Source of the DNA: Desulfomicrobium apsheronum
Lineage (GTDB): Bacteria > Desulfobacterota > Desulfovibrionia > Desulfovibrionales > Desulfomicrobiaceae
Assembly: GCF_900114115.1 (NCBI RefSeq)
Contig: NZ_FORX01000004.1
Coordinates: forward strand, 1 to 64,000
DNA: 64,000 nt
Direction: 5' to 3'
In this document: in pieces, positions 43,802-53,455 of the stretch
How positions within the stretch are numbered: position 1 is the stretch's first letter
Layout: each line of letters begins with the position of its first letter
The notes under the pieces: model-generated
Told to the model about the DNA's origin: nothing
The model's input: the letters and a program-made list of their open reading frames with translations, nothing else
The model's database searches: none
Translations under genes and position numbers: made by a program

Positions 43802-44875
43802 ATGTTGGATCTTTCCGCAAAAAAACCGGAGGCGCTTCTGCCTACCGACATCTTCTTCCAGACCCCCTACTGGGCGCAGGTCAAATCCCGGCAGGGATTC
43901 AAGCCCCTGGCATTCGACCTGGAATCCAGAAAGTGCGGAGATGTCCTGGTGCTCTTGCAGCCCTGCGGCGACAAGAAGGTCGCCGTGGTGCCCCAGGGGC
44001 CGGAGTACGCTCCCGATGAGGAAAACTACGGCCCGTTTCTCGAAGACTTCTCCCTGGCTTTGGCCAAGGAACTGGGACCTGACGTGGCCTTCATTCGCTA
44101 CGATCTGCCATGGAAGTCTCTCTATGCCGACGAAATGAAAAAGCGGGAGTGGACCGCGTTTCCGGAGCCCAGAATCAGGGAAATGCGCATGAACATGGGC
44201 ACCAGACACTGGAATATCCGTAAAGCGTACACGGATCTGACCGTGGCCAGTTCGCTGGTGGTGGATCTGGACGGAAACGACGATGCACTCCTTGCACGCA
44301 TGAAGGCCAAGACCCGCTACAACATAGGCCTGGCCGGGCGCAAAGGCGTGACTGTACGCACGGTCAGCGCGGAGAACCTGCCGGAATTTCACGCCCTGTA
44401 TTGCCAAACCGCGCAACGCAATGGCTTTGCGTCGTGTAGCTTCGAGAACTTCGCGGCCCTTTTCAAATGCCGGCTGGCCGCAAGGGGCAATTCGGAGCTT
44501 GTCTTTCTGCTGGCCGGCCACGGAGAGGACAATCTGGCCGGAGCCATCATCGGCATCTCGGGCAAGGCAGCCAATTTTCTCTACGGGGCGTCATCCAGCC
44601 TGAAACGCGGACTCATGGCGCCCTATCTCATGCACTGGACAGCCATGACCCTGGCCCGCGATCGCGGTTGCCTGACCTACGAGATGGGCGCGGTCTCCCC
44701 CGGACTTGACCCCGCGCACCCGTTTCACGGCATGTACCGCTTCAAGACCGGATTCGGAGGCAGGATCGAACTCAGAAGCGGCTCCTGGGACTTCCCCCTG
44801 GACCAGGATGCCTACCGGGGCTTCTGCAACACCGAGGGCCTGACCCGTTACCGGTCCACGCAACGCGCGTCCTGA
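43802..44875 (+). CDS. FemAB/FemX-type aminoacyl transferase-like protein
   Basis: A 357-residue protein of the GNAT-fold FemAB group, which adds amino acids to peptidoglycan precursors from aminoacyl-tRNA. Typical features are FFQTPYWAQVKSRQGF at the start, RHWNIRKAYTDL and LARMKAKTRYNIGLAGRKGV in the middle, and YEMGAVSPGLDPAHPFHGMYRFKTGFG near the end. GGAG lies before the ATG at 43802; longer in-frame starts run through the terminator. It appears monocistronic. Confidence 0.85.
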   Translation: MLDLSAKKPEALLPTDIFFQTPYWAQVKSRQGFKPLAFDLESRKCGDVLVLLQPCGDKKVAVVPQGPEYAPDEENYGPFLEDFSLALAKELGPDVAFIRYDLPWKSLYADEMKKREWTAFPEPRIREMRMNMGTRHWNIRKAYTDLTVASSLVVDLDGNDDALLARMKAKTRYNIGLAGRKGVTVRTVSAENLPEFHALYCQTAQRNGFASCSFENFAALFKCRLAARGNSELVFLLAGHGEDNLAGAIIGISGKAANFLYGASSSLKRGLMAPYLMHWTAMTLARDRGCLTYEMGAVSPGLDPAHPFHGMYRFKTGFGGRIELRSGSWDFPLDQDAYRGFCNTEGLTRYRSTQRAS

Positions 44876-45028
44876 CACGAGCCGGAGCTTCATGCACCTT
44901 GCTTTTGGATTTGTGTGGGAAAGTGGATAAAGTGGATCGGTGCGAAAGCAGATATTGTTCAGGCTTTCATGACAAATGAAGGATGCGGCGGGAGCGATTC
45001 CAGTCGTGTTGTCGACAGGATCATGAAG

Positions 45029-45062
45029 GGGCGTCGGAAAGAAATCCGGACGCCCTGTCTTT
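45029..45062 (+). terminator. Terminator downstream of the FemAB-like gene
   Basis: GGGCGTC (45029-45035) / GACGCCC (45049-45055) with TGTCTTT behind it. It also lies next to the 3' end of the minus-strand XRE gene. Confidence 0.65.
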
Positions 45063-45064
45063 CG

Positions 45065-45400
45065 TCAGCCCAGAAACACTTTCCAGTTCATGTCCAGAGC
45101 TTCGCCCAGCTTTTTGGCCATGCCCTTACCTATGGGACGGGCTCCGCGTTCCATTCCGGAGATATGCGACTTGTGCACGCCGATGACGGCGGCCAGGGCA
45201 GCCTGGGTCATCCCGCGCAAACCTCGCGCCCCGGCCAGCACCCTGCCCGGAGTGGACTCGGGGAACACCTCGTCGGCCGGAATATTGGCCTCTACCGCGT
45301 CCACGATGGCCCTGGCCACGGCATCGACGCGATCAGCGGGGATGGCGGCACTGATGACCACCAAACCGTCAGTACGGAGCGTTTTTGTGAGTTCCAACAT
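45065..45400 (-). CDS. XRE-family helix-turn-helix protein, orphan antitoxin-like
   Basis: A 111-residue protein. The first 50 residues carry a small alpha-beta stretch, and the C-terminal HTH reads GMTQAALAAVIGVHKSHIS followed by GARPIGKGMAKKL. The end VFLG and this HTH layout match the protein at 50229-50585, so the two are paralogues. GGAG precedes the ATG. No toxin gene lies beside it. Confidence 0.75.
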   Translation of the reverse strand: MLELTKTLRTDGLVVISAAIPADRVDAVARAIVDAVEANIPADEVFPESTPGRVLAGARGLRGMTQAALAAVIGVHKSHISGMERGARPIGKGMAKKLGEALDMNWKVFLG

Positions 45401-45689
45401 ATATGATCTCCACAAGGACAGCGATTTTGTTGCGCACCTGCCACACAACCACATAAAAAGGGTTTGATTCGATTTTTCTTCTGGAATTATTGATGAGGCC
45501 CGGGAATATACCAAAAGCGGAAAATAATCTGTGAGAAACAGCCGTGTTATGGAAAAACCAATAGAATTATGTATCCGTTGCAACACCATGCGTACGGACT
45601 CACATGCCAGCGATTTCATCCGTCACGCCCTGTCCCGAGGCGGGACGCCATCCCCTCCTCGGTGACAAAACGCCGTTTTGGGCAGGCAG

Positions 45690-46175
45690 TTAGGCGTCCT
45701 GCAACTGCTCCGTCATAAGCTGCTGCAGCTGTTGCTGCAACTCCTGGATCTGCTGCAGATACGGGGCGGCAGCGCTTTGCTTCTGCTCGGGCGGCAGATC
45801 GCTGTCCATGATGTGCTTGACCTTGTCCATGAGGTCCTTGATGCGCTTTTCGATATCCTCGACCTGGCTGCCCGACCCGGAATTGCCTGCTGCTCCGGAG
45901 CTTTCGCCGGCATCGACGCCCTTGACCGACGTGCTGGACGTGCCATCAGCGCCCTTGCCCACGGATGCCGTTGTCGCGGCGGAGGACGTCCCTTGCGTGT
46001 CATCCCGGTCCATGGCGTTGACCTGCTTGCTTCGGAAATACTCAAGCAGACGCTTGGCCTCCGATGAAAGGCTGACCGTATCCCCCTGACTTGCCTGTTT
46101 ATTTCCAGTTACGCGCTCCCGAGCCGGATAGCCTGTGCGCATGGTCATGACCGATTCCGTGCCGCCGATCTCCAT
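45690..46175 (-). CDS. FlxA-like coiled-coil protein
   Basis: A 161-residue polar protein. The centre is low-complexity Ser/Gly/Thr (GTSSAATTASVGKGADGTS), and the C-terminus is a coiled coil with many Gln (YLQQIQELQQQLQQLMTEQL). The pattern resembles FlxA-like proteins linked to flagellar regulons. SLSSEAKRLLEYF near residue 40 also recalls FlgM/FlxA-type starts. No signal peptide. Function unknown. Confidence 0.6.
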   Translation of the reverse strand: MEIGGTESVMTMRTGYPARERVTGNKQASQGDTVSLSSEAKRLLEYFRSKQVNAMDRDDTQGTSSAATTASVGKGADGTSSTSVKGVDAGESSGAAGNSGSGSQVEDIEKRIKDLMDKVKHIMDSDLPPEQKQSAAAPYLQQIQELQQQLQQLMTEQLQDA

Positions 46176-46310
46176 GTTTCCTCCTTGTCGGCAGGAAGAT
46201 GCTGCCGCATTGCGAACCAAATTGTCAGTTCTAGCAAAAACCATGCATGAAAACGCAGGCCAGCAGCGGCCTCGATCGCGGCATTTTACCGACAAATGCT
46301 CCGAAATCGT

Positions 46311-46564
46311 GGTTTGAGTTACAAGTGTATACGGATGAAGTGGCCACCAACATCGCCCAGACCACGACCGGCGTTCAGGACGCCAATTCGCTCATCGCCC
46401 AGATGTCCAGCGCATCGTCCGACATCGCGCAGGACATCACCAATGTGGACAATGTCACCAGCGAACTGCGCCAGGGCGGAGAGCTCGTCCAGGAAAGGGC
46501 CCTGGAACTGGCCCATCTGTCGGAGCAGCTCAAGATGCTGGTGGGGCAATTCAAGGTGCGTTAA
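46311..46564 (+). pseudogene. C-terminal fragment of a methyl-accepting chemotaxis protein
   Basis: The frame YTDEVATNIAQTTTGVQ to LVGQFKVR is the last 80 residues of an MCP signalling domain, with the same end (LVG-x-FK-x) as the receptor at 35549-37123. The sensor, HAMP and tip regions are missing and no proper start is present. It is a relic. Confidence 0.75.
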
Positions 46565-46653
46565 GACAATGACCGAGGCGGAGCCTGGATTTCCCGGCCC
46601 GCCCCTGTTTGAAGCGGACCTGAACGCCTGCCGCCGGAAAGAGGCCAGAATAG

Positions 46654-46697
46654 AAGGCCCTGCGATGATCAACTACGGATCATCGCAGGGCCTTTTC
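46654..46697 (+). terminator. Bidirectional-looking terminator
   Basis: A 17-bp perfect stem: AAGGCCCTGCGATGATC (46654-46670) / GATCATCGCAGGGCCTT (46678-46694), then TTC. It lies between the MCP relic and the SPFH gene end. Confidence 0.8.
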
Positions 46698-46771
46698 ATG
46701 TTCGATAGCGAGCCGTCTTCGCGCTTCCTCGCGCCCGCGTCCTCGGGACGGAAGGTCTGACCGGAGGAGAG

Positions 46772-47530
46772 CTAGGACTTTCCGCCAAACAAGGACTTGA
46801 GCGTGTCGATGGGCACCGGGAAGACGATGGTGGAATTCTTCTCTCCGGCAATTTCCCCCAGAGTCTGGAGGTATCTGAGCTGGATCGCGCTTGGGCTTTC
46901 GGAAAGCTTTTCCGCTGCCTCCACCAGCTTCTGCGCGGCTTGCTGCTCGCCTTCGGCGTGAATGACCTTGGCGCGCCGCTGCCGTTCCGCCTCGGCCTGC
47001 TTGGCGATGGCCCGGATCATGGATTCGTCGAGATCGACATGCTTGATCTCCACGTTGGAGACCTTGATCCCCCAGCCGTCGGTCTGGCGGTCGAGAATCT
47101 TCTGAATGTCTTCGTTGAGCTTGTCGCGTTCGGCCAGAATCTCGTCGAGTTCATGTTTTCCAAGCACCGAGCGCAAGGTGGTCTGGGCCAGTTGGCTGGT
47201 GGCGTCCATGAAGTGCTCGACCGCGATGATGGCCTTTTCCGGATCGATGACCCGGTAATAGACCACGGCGTTGACCCGCACGGAGACGTTGTCGTGGGAG
47301 ATGACGTCCTGGGTCGGGACATCCATGACCACGGTGCGCAGATCCACCCTGACCATCTGCTGCACGAAGGGGATGAGGATGATCATGCCCGGTCCCTTGA
47401 CCTTGTCGAACCGGCCCAGGGTGAAGACGACTCCGCGTTCGTATTCGCGCAGGATCTTGATGGTATAGTAAAGCAGGACGACCAGCAGGATGACGCTGAA
47501 GGTCACGAATTGCAGCAAGTAGGGATTCAT
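46772..47530 (-). CDS. SPFH/stomatin-type membrane protein
   Basis: A 252-residue protein. One N-terminal helix ([23 protein letters not shown]) is followed by the SPFH domain ([45 protein letters not shown]) and an Ala/Glu-rich helix ([24 protein letters not shown]). It is probably a scaffold for membrane microdomains. It follows the NfeD gene by 13 bases; the two families commonly pair, with NfeD cleaving or partnering the stomatin. Confidence 0.93.
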   Translation of the reverse strand: MNPYLLQFVTFSVILLVVLLYYTIKILREYERGVVFTLGRFDKVKGPGMIILIPFVQQMVRVDLRTVVMDVPTQDVISHDNVSVRVNAVVYYRVIDPEKAIIAVEHFMDATSQLAQTTLRSVLGKHELDEILAERDKLNEDIQKILDRQTDGWGIKVSNVEIKHVDLDESMIRAIAKQAEAERQRRAKVIHAEGEQQAAQKLVEAAEKLSESPSAIQLRYLQTLGEIAGEKNSTIVFPVPIDTLKSLFGGKS

Positions 47531-47543
47531 GCGGTTCTCCTTT

Positions 47544-49001
47544 TCATTGGTTGCCGTTGCCGGTTGGCGCCGGGATGACGGAAAGAACGAGCCCCTCGTC
47601 CTCCATGGCCATGATGCGCACCTTGTCGCCTTGGCGAATCGGGTGACTTGACCTGGCCGACCAGTCCTCGCCACGTAGATGCACCCGTCCGGATCCATCG
47701 GTAAAATCCTGGATGGCTTCGGCCTCAAGGCCCACCATGGCATCGCGGCTGCTCAGGCGCGGCTTGCGCAAGGTGCGCGCCGCCACCCAGACGATGCCGC
47801 CGAAGACCAGGGCCGAACCGGCGCCCATGCCGGCGATGACAGCCGTATTGATGCGGAACTCGGGCATGTCGCCCTCGAAGAGAATGACCGAACCGGCCAC
47901 CACGGCGACAATACCGCCTATCCCGAGGATGCCGAAGGCCGGAACGAAAAGCTCCACTCCTATCAGCGCAAGGCCAAGCAGAATGAGCGCCAGCCCGGCA
48001 TAATTCACGGGCAGGATCTGGAAGGCATACAGGGCCAGCAGAAGACAGATGCCTCCGATGACGCCGGGCACCATGGCGCCCGGATTGTAGCCTTCGAGGA
48101 TGAGACCGTAGATGCCGACCATCAGCAGCATGTAGGCCAGGGTCGGGTTGGTGATGATGGCCAGCAGCTCGGTGCGCCAGTCCGTCTCGATCTCGACCAC
48201 TGTCAGGCCAGCCGTATCAAGGGTTCGCGAGCCGTCTGCCATGCGCACCTCGCGCCCATTCATGGCCTCAAGAAGTTCGGGCAGGTCCGTGGCTATCAAA
48301 TCGATGACGTTCTGCTCCAGCGCCTCGGACGAGGTCAGGCTGACGGCCTCGCGCACCGCGCGCTCGGCCCACCCGGCATTGCGTCCATGCCGTTCGGCCA
48401 GCCCCTTGATGTAGGCCACGGCGTCATTGACGACCTTGCGGCCCATGGCGTCGTCCGGCAGATTCTCGGGCTCCTCCGTCGCGTTGGCGCCCTCTGCGCC
48501 GTCCTTGTCCGCGTTCTTGCTCAAGGCATCCCGGGCACGCTCCCAGGCCGATGGGGACTTGTCGGAATCACCGCCCCCGATCTGAACCGGCGTGGCCGAA
48601 CCGAGGTTGGTGGCCGGGGCCATGGCCGCGATGTGACTGGCGTACATGATGTACGTTCCGGCGCTGGCCGCACGGGACCCTGACGGCGCGACCCAGGTCG
48701 CCACCGGCACCTCGGAGGCCAGGATCTTGCGGATGATGTCGCGCATGGAAGCGTCGAGACCGCCGGGAGTGTTGAGACGCACCACAATCACCTCCGCGCC
48801 GTCCCGCTCCGCACGGGTTATGTTGCGCACGATGTGATCGCGGGTGGCGGGTCCGATGGCGTCGTCGATGGTCAGGACATAGGCTTTTTTTTGCCCCGTG
48901 TCCGCCCACGGCGTCAGAACAGAACCGACCAGCGCGACAAGAAGAATCGCCGCCAGCACGGCGCCTGAACGCAAGAGATTGGAGTGTATGTAATTGCGCA
49001 T
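47544..49001 (-). CDS. NfeD-family membrane serine protease (ClpP class)
   Basis: A 485-residue protein. After a signal-like helix the ClpP/SppA-like domain has [19 protein letters not shown] and the nucleophile Ser in [19 protein letters not shown]; Lys and other residues follow. About four or five helices come next (320-420), and the C-terminal OB-fold NfeD domain ends the protein ([15 protein letters not shown]). An Ala/Glu-rich insert ([17 protein letters not shown]) lies between. It is paired with the SPFH gene downstream. Confidence 0.93.
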   Translation of the reverse strand: MRNYIHSNLLRSGAVLAAILLVALVGSVLTPWADTGQKKAYVLTIDDAIGPATRDHIVRNITRAERDGAEVIVVRLNTPGGLDASMRDIIRKILASEVPVATWVAPSGSRAASAGTYIMYASHIAAMAPATNLGSATPVQIGGGDSDKSPSAWERARDALSKNADKDGAEGANATEEPENLPDDAMGRKVVNDAVAYIKGLAERHGRNAGWAERAVREAVSLTSSEALEQNVIDLIATDLPELLEAMNGREVRMADGSRTLDTAGLTVVEIETDWRTELLAIITNPTLAYMLLMVGIYGLILEGYNPGAMVPGVIGGICLLLALYAFQILPVNYAGLALILLGLALIGVELFVPAFGILGIGGIVAVVAGSVILFEGDMPEFRINTAVIAGMGAGSALVFGGIVWVAARTLRKPRLSSRDAMVGLEAEAIQDFTDGSGRVHLRGEDWSARSSHPIRQGDKVRIMAMEDEGLVLSVIPAPTGNGNQ

Positions 49002-49148
49002 GCTTTACCGATAAGGCCATTTCGACTTGGATTCAAGGCTGAAGGTATTTTTTCCGTACGCCTGCGGAGCCGGTCACGCGGCACTTTGAGATTCAGACAT
49101 TTTGAACTAACGAATTCAGGGCACACGACAATCATAATGAGGAGCAGC

Positions 49149-49811
49149 ATGGGCAACCCGAAAACCGAGACAATCCGCCTGGCCGAAACCTACGCCGCCA
49201 AGGGCGACCCCGATGGATGGTTCGAGGAGTTCTATGACCGGGCAGGTGGTGACATCAGCCGAGTGTACTGGGCCGACCTGGAGCCCAATCCCCTGCTCCT
49301 CGACTGGGTCGACGCGCATCCCACTCCGGCAGGCAGGCGGGCCGTGGTCGTCGGTTGCGGGCTGGGCGACGACGCGGAGGCGCTGCGGGAGCGCGGCTAC
49401 TCGGTCGTGGGCTTCGACATCTCCCCTTCGGCCATCGACATGTGCCGCAAGCGCTACCCGGACAGCCCCGTTGAATACGTCGTGGCCGACCTGTTCGACC
49501 TGCCCGCTTCGTGGCTGCGCGGCTTCGACCTTGTCTACGAGTGCAACACCATCCAGATCCTCACGGGGGCCAACCGGCTCAGGGCGCTGAGCGCCATCGC
49601 CGAACTGGTCGCACCCGACGGCGAGGTCATCGTCTCATGCCGCAGTCGCGCGAGCGATGACCACTCGCAAACCTTCCCCATCGCCCTGGACCGCCACGAA
49701 ATCGACGGCTTCGTACGCGAGGGCCTGACCGAGACGCATTTCCTGGCCTACGACGACCACCAGGACCCACCCGTCCCGCATTTTTTCGCGGTGTACAGGC
49801 GTTTGGCCTGA
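49149..49811 (+). CDS. SAM-dependent class I methyltransferase
   Basis: A 220-residue protein. Motif I is VVVGCGLGDDAEAL, motif II VVGFDISPSAIDMC, and post-I VVADLFDLPASWL. The N-terminal part GDPDGWFEEFYDRAGGDISRVYWADLEPNP is like thiopurine or small-molecule methyltransferases. The ATG at 49149 follows GGAG, though one at 49137 is possible. Its substrate is not evident. Confidence 0.85.
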   Translation: MGNPKTETIRLAETYAAKGDPDGWFEEFYDRAGGDISRVYWADLEPNPLLLDWVDAHPTPAGRRAVVVGCGLGDDAEALRERGYSVVGFDISPSAIDMCRKRYPDSPVEYVVADLFDLPASWLRGFDLVYECNTIQILTGANRLRALSAIAELVAPDGEVIVSCRSRASDDHSQTFPIALDRHEIDGFVREGLTETHFLAYDDHQDPPVPHFFAVYRRLA

Positions 49812-49823
49812 GCATTTGGCGGC

Positions 49824-49988
49824 ATGCCGCAAGTGGCCAGAGCGACCGGGCGCCACGAAAAGACGCTGTACAAGAGCCTGTCCAGCAAAGAAAATCCAAA
49901 CCTCAAAACGCTGATGGACGTGGCCGAAGCCATGGGCATGCGCATCCCCCTGGTCCCGACGGACAAGCATTATGGGCACAATGCATGA
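49824..49988 (+). pseudogene. C-terminal fragment of a HigA-type antidote
   Basis: A 54-codon frame: MPQVARATGRHEKTLYKSLS then NPNLKTLMDVAEAMGMRIPL, the helix-turn-helix half of the addiction module antidote family. The N-terminal half is missing. It lies in frame with, and 12 bases behind, the methyltransferase stop. The bases 49989-50228 show no gene. Confidence 0.65.
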
Positions 49989-50228
49989 TTTTGCATGGAT
50001 GAGTTTGAATCAACCGGCCAGACGGCAAGCACGGTTTCGGTCCTTTCCTCAAACGAAATAGCCCTGCAAGCCACGCCTTTGGCCTGTTCTTCGCGCTTAG
50101 CCATGGCATCCTGCCATGCAGGTTGTTGTGCTTAGGGCCGGTCTGATGTTCGTTACACCTGTCCGGGCCGCTTCTATTTCACCCGGCCATCATGGCCAGA
50201 ATCAAACGCTGATCAATCCACCTTGCCT

Positions 50229-50585
50229 CTACAGAAACACCCGGTAATCAACCTTCAGGACTTCGGCCAGCTTGCGGGCGTTCTGCTTGCCGATGGGGCG
50301 CTTGCTGTTCTCCATCTCGGAGATATGGCGCCGGGGGATGCCAGCGGCCTTGGCAAGCTCTTCCTGGGTCATGTCCTCGCGGTAGCGTGCGCCCCGCAGC
50401 ATGGATGCGGGCATTTCGGATTCCGGAGTATTGAAAACTTCCCGCCATGGGATGGCGTCCTCTGCCTCCTGGATCGAGAAGCCAAGGCCGCTCAGCGCCT
50501 TCTCCACGTCCGCCAGCCTGCTGGCCGGACCGGTGGCGCAAAGGGTCACGTTGTCAGTATGGGGCTTTCTCGTGCGTTCCAGCAT
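50229..50585 (-). CDS. XRE-family helix-turn-helix protein, orphan antitoxin-like
   Basis: A 118-residue paralogue of the protein at 45065-45400. The N-terminal half (VTLCATGPASRLADVEKALSG) is a small alpha-beta unit; the HTH reads DMTQEELAKAAGIPRRHISEMENSKRP and ends KVDYRVFL. No toxin lies beside it. It may regulate its own promoter. Confidence 0.7.
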   Translation of the reverse strand: MLERTRKPHTDNVTLCATGPASRLADVEKALSGLGFSIQEAEDAIPWREVFNTPESEMPASMLRGARYREDMTQEELAKAAGIPRRHISEMENSKRPIGKQNARKLAEVLKVDYRVFL

Positions 50586-51200
50586 ATGTCACCTCAGTTC
50601 CGGACTTGCGCCCCGCATCATCCTTTTCGCAATGGCCTTTGTGTCCATCGGATGGCGCCCCTGCGATACCCTGTCAAAACCGCACACCATCCCCCTGGAA
50701 AAAAGGCCTGCGCCGTCCTCGTCCTAGTCTTCGCCTTCTCGTCCATCTTCGCGCCTTCCAGGCTTGATGCCAGCCCTTACCCTGAAACGGTCCTGCATAC
50801 CATGGGCAGCACTCCCCATTGGCGGCCTCGGGCGTGGCAGATAACTTTCTTTAAGCCCAAAACAGTGGCCTCCAAGTCTCGATAATCGATATATTCTCCA
50901 ACTTCGGGCTTTTCCATTTTGACCACGGTTGCCCCAAGACCGCTATAGGAGTCACCTCACGATGGAAATTGTTCGTCGCCTGTTCAATGGCGCTGAATGC
51001 AAATTCTGTCTTCTCCCGTCCTCTTTTCTCGCCATCGCCGTATCTCGGATCAATGTGCCCGACTTCAACCTTTCATGTGACAAATATATCTTGTGTCATA
51101 CAGGAGTTATGCTCTAAAAACACCCGTGGATTTCCTGCCTGGCCGGCCTTTTTTCAACCTGTGCGGGCTGACTTGCTGCACCTCTTCATTTTGGGACATC
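50586..51200. other. Gap before the restriction operon; no convincing gene
   Basis: About 615 bases. Short frames exist but none has family likeness. The stretch 50930-51130 is more AT-rich and probably holds the promoter for hsdM. Confidence 0.4.
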
Positions 51201-52655
51201 ATGTTCGAACAAGCATTCAAAAATATCGACGACGCACTCTGGAAAGAGAGCGGCTGCACGACGGAGCTCGATTACACGGAGCAGACATCCTGGCTCCTTT
51301 TTCTCAAATACCTCGACGCGCTGGAACAGGACAAGGCCACGGAAGCGGCCCTGGAAGGGCGGGAGTATTCGTTCATCCTCGACGAGTCCTATCGCTGGGA
51401 GGCGTGGGCCGCGCCCAAGAACGGGGGCGGCAAACTGGACCACAACAAGGCCATGACTGGGGATGATTTGGTCGATTTCGTGGACCGCAAGCTCTTCCTC
51501 TACCTGCACGGTTTCAAGCAGCGGGCCACCGGGCCGGACACCATCGAATACAAGATCGGCGAGATTTTCGGCGAGATCAAAAACAAGATCCGCAGCGGCT
51601 ACACCCTGCGCGACATCATCGACCATGTGGACGAACTGCGTTTCGGCTCCCAGAACGAAAAGCACGAACTCTCGGCCCTATACGAAGAGAAGATCAAACG
51701 CATGGGCAACGCGGGCCGCAACGGCGGGGAATACTACACGCCGCGTCCGCTCATCCGGGCCATGATCCAGGTCACGCAGCCAAAGATCGGCGAGCGTATC
51801 TATGACGGCGCATGCGGTTCGGCAGGCTTTTTGTGCGAATCCTACGCCTATCTCTCGGCCAAGCCGGACCTGACCACGGACGATCTCAAAACTCTTCAGG
51901 AACGCACCTTCTACGGCAAGGAAAAGAAGTCCCTCGCCTACGTCATCGCCATCATGAACATGATCCTGCATGGCATCGAGGCCCCCAGCATCATCCATAC
52001 CAACACCCTGAGCGAGAACCTGGCCGACATTCAGGATAAAGACCGTTTCGACGTGATCCTGGCCAACCCGCCCTTCGGTGGCAAGGAGCGCAAGGAAGTC
52101 CAGCAGAACTTTCCCATCCGCACGGGCGAGACGGCCTTCCTCTTCCTGCAGCATTTCATCAAGATGCTCAAAGCCGGAGGCCGGGCGGCCGTGGTCATCA
52201 AGAACACGTTTCTGTCCAACTCGGACAATGCCTCGGTGTCGTTGCGCAAACTCCTGCTGGAAAGCTGTGACCTGCATACGGTGCTCGATTGTCCTGGAGG
52301 CACGTTTCAAGGTGCGGGAGTAAAGACAGTGGTGCTCTTTTTTAAGAAAGGTCGCCCCACACGCAAAATTTGGTTCTACCAGCTCAACCCAGGTCGCAGC
52401 ATGGGCAAAACTACGGCTTTGAACGATGCCGACCTGGTCGAGTTCGTAGAACTGCAGAAAAGCAGGGCCGACTCGCCCAAAAGTTGGAGCGTGGACGTTT
52501 CCCAGATTGGCCATGCAAGCGTTGACCTCTCAGTCAAGAATCCGAACAACGGCGAGGAAAAAAAGTACCGCAGCCCGCAGGAGCTCATGGACGAAATCGC
52601 GGCGCTGGATGCTGAGAGTGCGGAAGTGCTGGGCAAAATTCGGAAGCTGCTATGA
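51201..52655 (+). CDS. hsdM: Type I restriction-modification methyltransferase subunit HsdM
   Basis: A 484-residue N6-adenine methyltransferase. The N-terminal HsdM_N domain (MFEQAFKNIDDALWKESG; YTEQTSWLLFLKYLD) is followed by the catalytic domain with motif I DGACGSAGFLCESYAYL and motif IV LANPPFGG. It protects host DNA as an M2S complex and joins HsdR for cleavage. Start ATG at 51201 is where the family starts. It leads the operon; the next gene overlaps its stop by ATGA. Confidence 0.95.
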   Translation: MFEQAFKNIDDALWKESGCTTELDYTEQTSWLLFLKYLDALEQDKATEAALEGREYSFILDESYRWEAWAAPKNGGGKLDHNKAMTGDDLVDFVDRKLFLYLHGFKQRATGPDTIEYKIGEIFGEIKNKIRSGYTLRDIIDHVDELRFGSQNEKHELSALYEEKIKRMGNAGRNGGEYYTPRPLIRAMIQVTQPKIGERIYDGACGSAGFLCESYAYLSAKPDLTTDDLKTLQERTFYGKEKKSLAYVIAIMNMILHGIEAPSIIHTNTLSENLADIQDKDRFDVILANPPFGGKERKEVQQNFPIRTGETAFLFLQHFIKMLKAGGRAAVVIKNTFLSNSDNASVSLRKLLLESCDLHTVLDCPGGTFQGAGVKTVVLFFKKGRPTRKIWFYQLNPGRSMGKTTALNDADLVEFVELQKSRADSPKSWSVDVSQIGHASVDLSVKNPNNGEEKKYRSPQELMDEIAALDAESAEVLGKIRKLL

Positions 52656-53344
52656 GTGCCGATCAAAAGAATGGGAAACATGGGATGAATGTGATGGATG
52701 AAAAGCATGAAAAAACCGGGAACTGTAAAGCCCCTGGCTCCCATAATTCCCATATCTCCCATTCTGAGCCACCGTGGCCCAACACCCGGCCCATCATCCC
52801 CCCACGCGGCGATTACCAGACACTCCTCTCTTTTCAGAAAGCCGAGGTCATCTACGACATCACGTTCCGCTTCGCCCACAAGCACCTCAGCCGAGGCGAC
52901 CGCACCGTGGACCAGATGATTCAGTCCGCGCGCTCCGGCAAGCAGAACATCCTTGAAGGCAGCAAGGCCGGGCTGACCTCAAAGGAATCCGAGATCAAAC
53001 TTACCAATGTCGGACGGGCCAGCCTCGAAGAGCTGCTCGCCGACTATCGCGACTACCTCCGCGTGCGTGACCACGCCATTTGGGACAAGGACTCCAAAGA
53101 AGCGCAGTTCGTACGCCGCCTCGGCCGCAAGGTCCCGCACACCTTTGAACTTTACCGCGAATTTGTAGAGACCCGCCCGCCCAAAGTCATTGCCAACATT
53201 GCCATTTGCCTGATTCATCAGGCAAACTACCTGCTTGACCAGCAACTTTGCCGGCTGGAAAAGGATTTCCTGGAGCAAGGCGGCCTCCGCGAGCGGATGT
53301 TTCAAGCTAGACTCGCCCACCGCAACCAGCAACACAAGAAATGA
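52652..53344 (+). CDS. Four-helix-bundle (S23-like) protein inside the restriction operon
   Basis: A 230-residue protein. The first 55 residues are polar and disordered (HNSHISHSEPPWPNTRP). The rest matches the four-helix-bundle family related to ribosomal-intervening-sequence S23 proteins: LLSFQKAEVIYDITFRFAHK, VDQMIQSARSGKQNILEGSK and ANYLLDQQLCRLEKDF. It overlaps hsdM by 4 bases (ATGA) and comes before hsdS. Such proteins often insert into type I loci; the role is unknown. Confidence 0.8.
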   Translation: MSADQKNGKHGMNVMDEKHEKTGNCKAPGSHNSHISHSEPPWPNTRPIIPPRGDYQTLLSFQKAEVIYDITFRFAHKHLSRGDRTVDQMIQSARSGKQNILEGSKAGLTSKESEIKLTNVGRASLEELLADYRDYLRVRDHAIWDKDSKEAQFVRRLGRKVPHTFELYREFVETRPPKVIANIAICLIHQANYLLDQQLCRLEKDFLEQGGLRERMFQARLAHRNQQHKK

Positions 53345-53455
53345 CCCAATGAAACAGCTCAACCCTATATTTTCCATACTTCCCAGACCTCCCATTCTTT
53401 CCAGCTGTCGTTCTGTGGTAAGTGCGGAAGTTCTGGGGAATTTCAAGGCGGTGCT

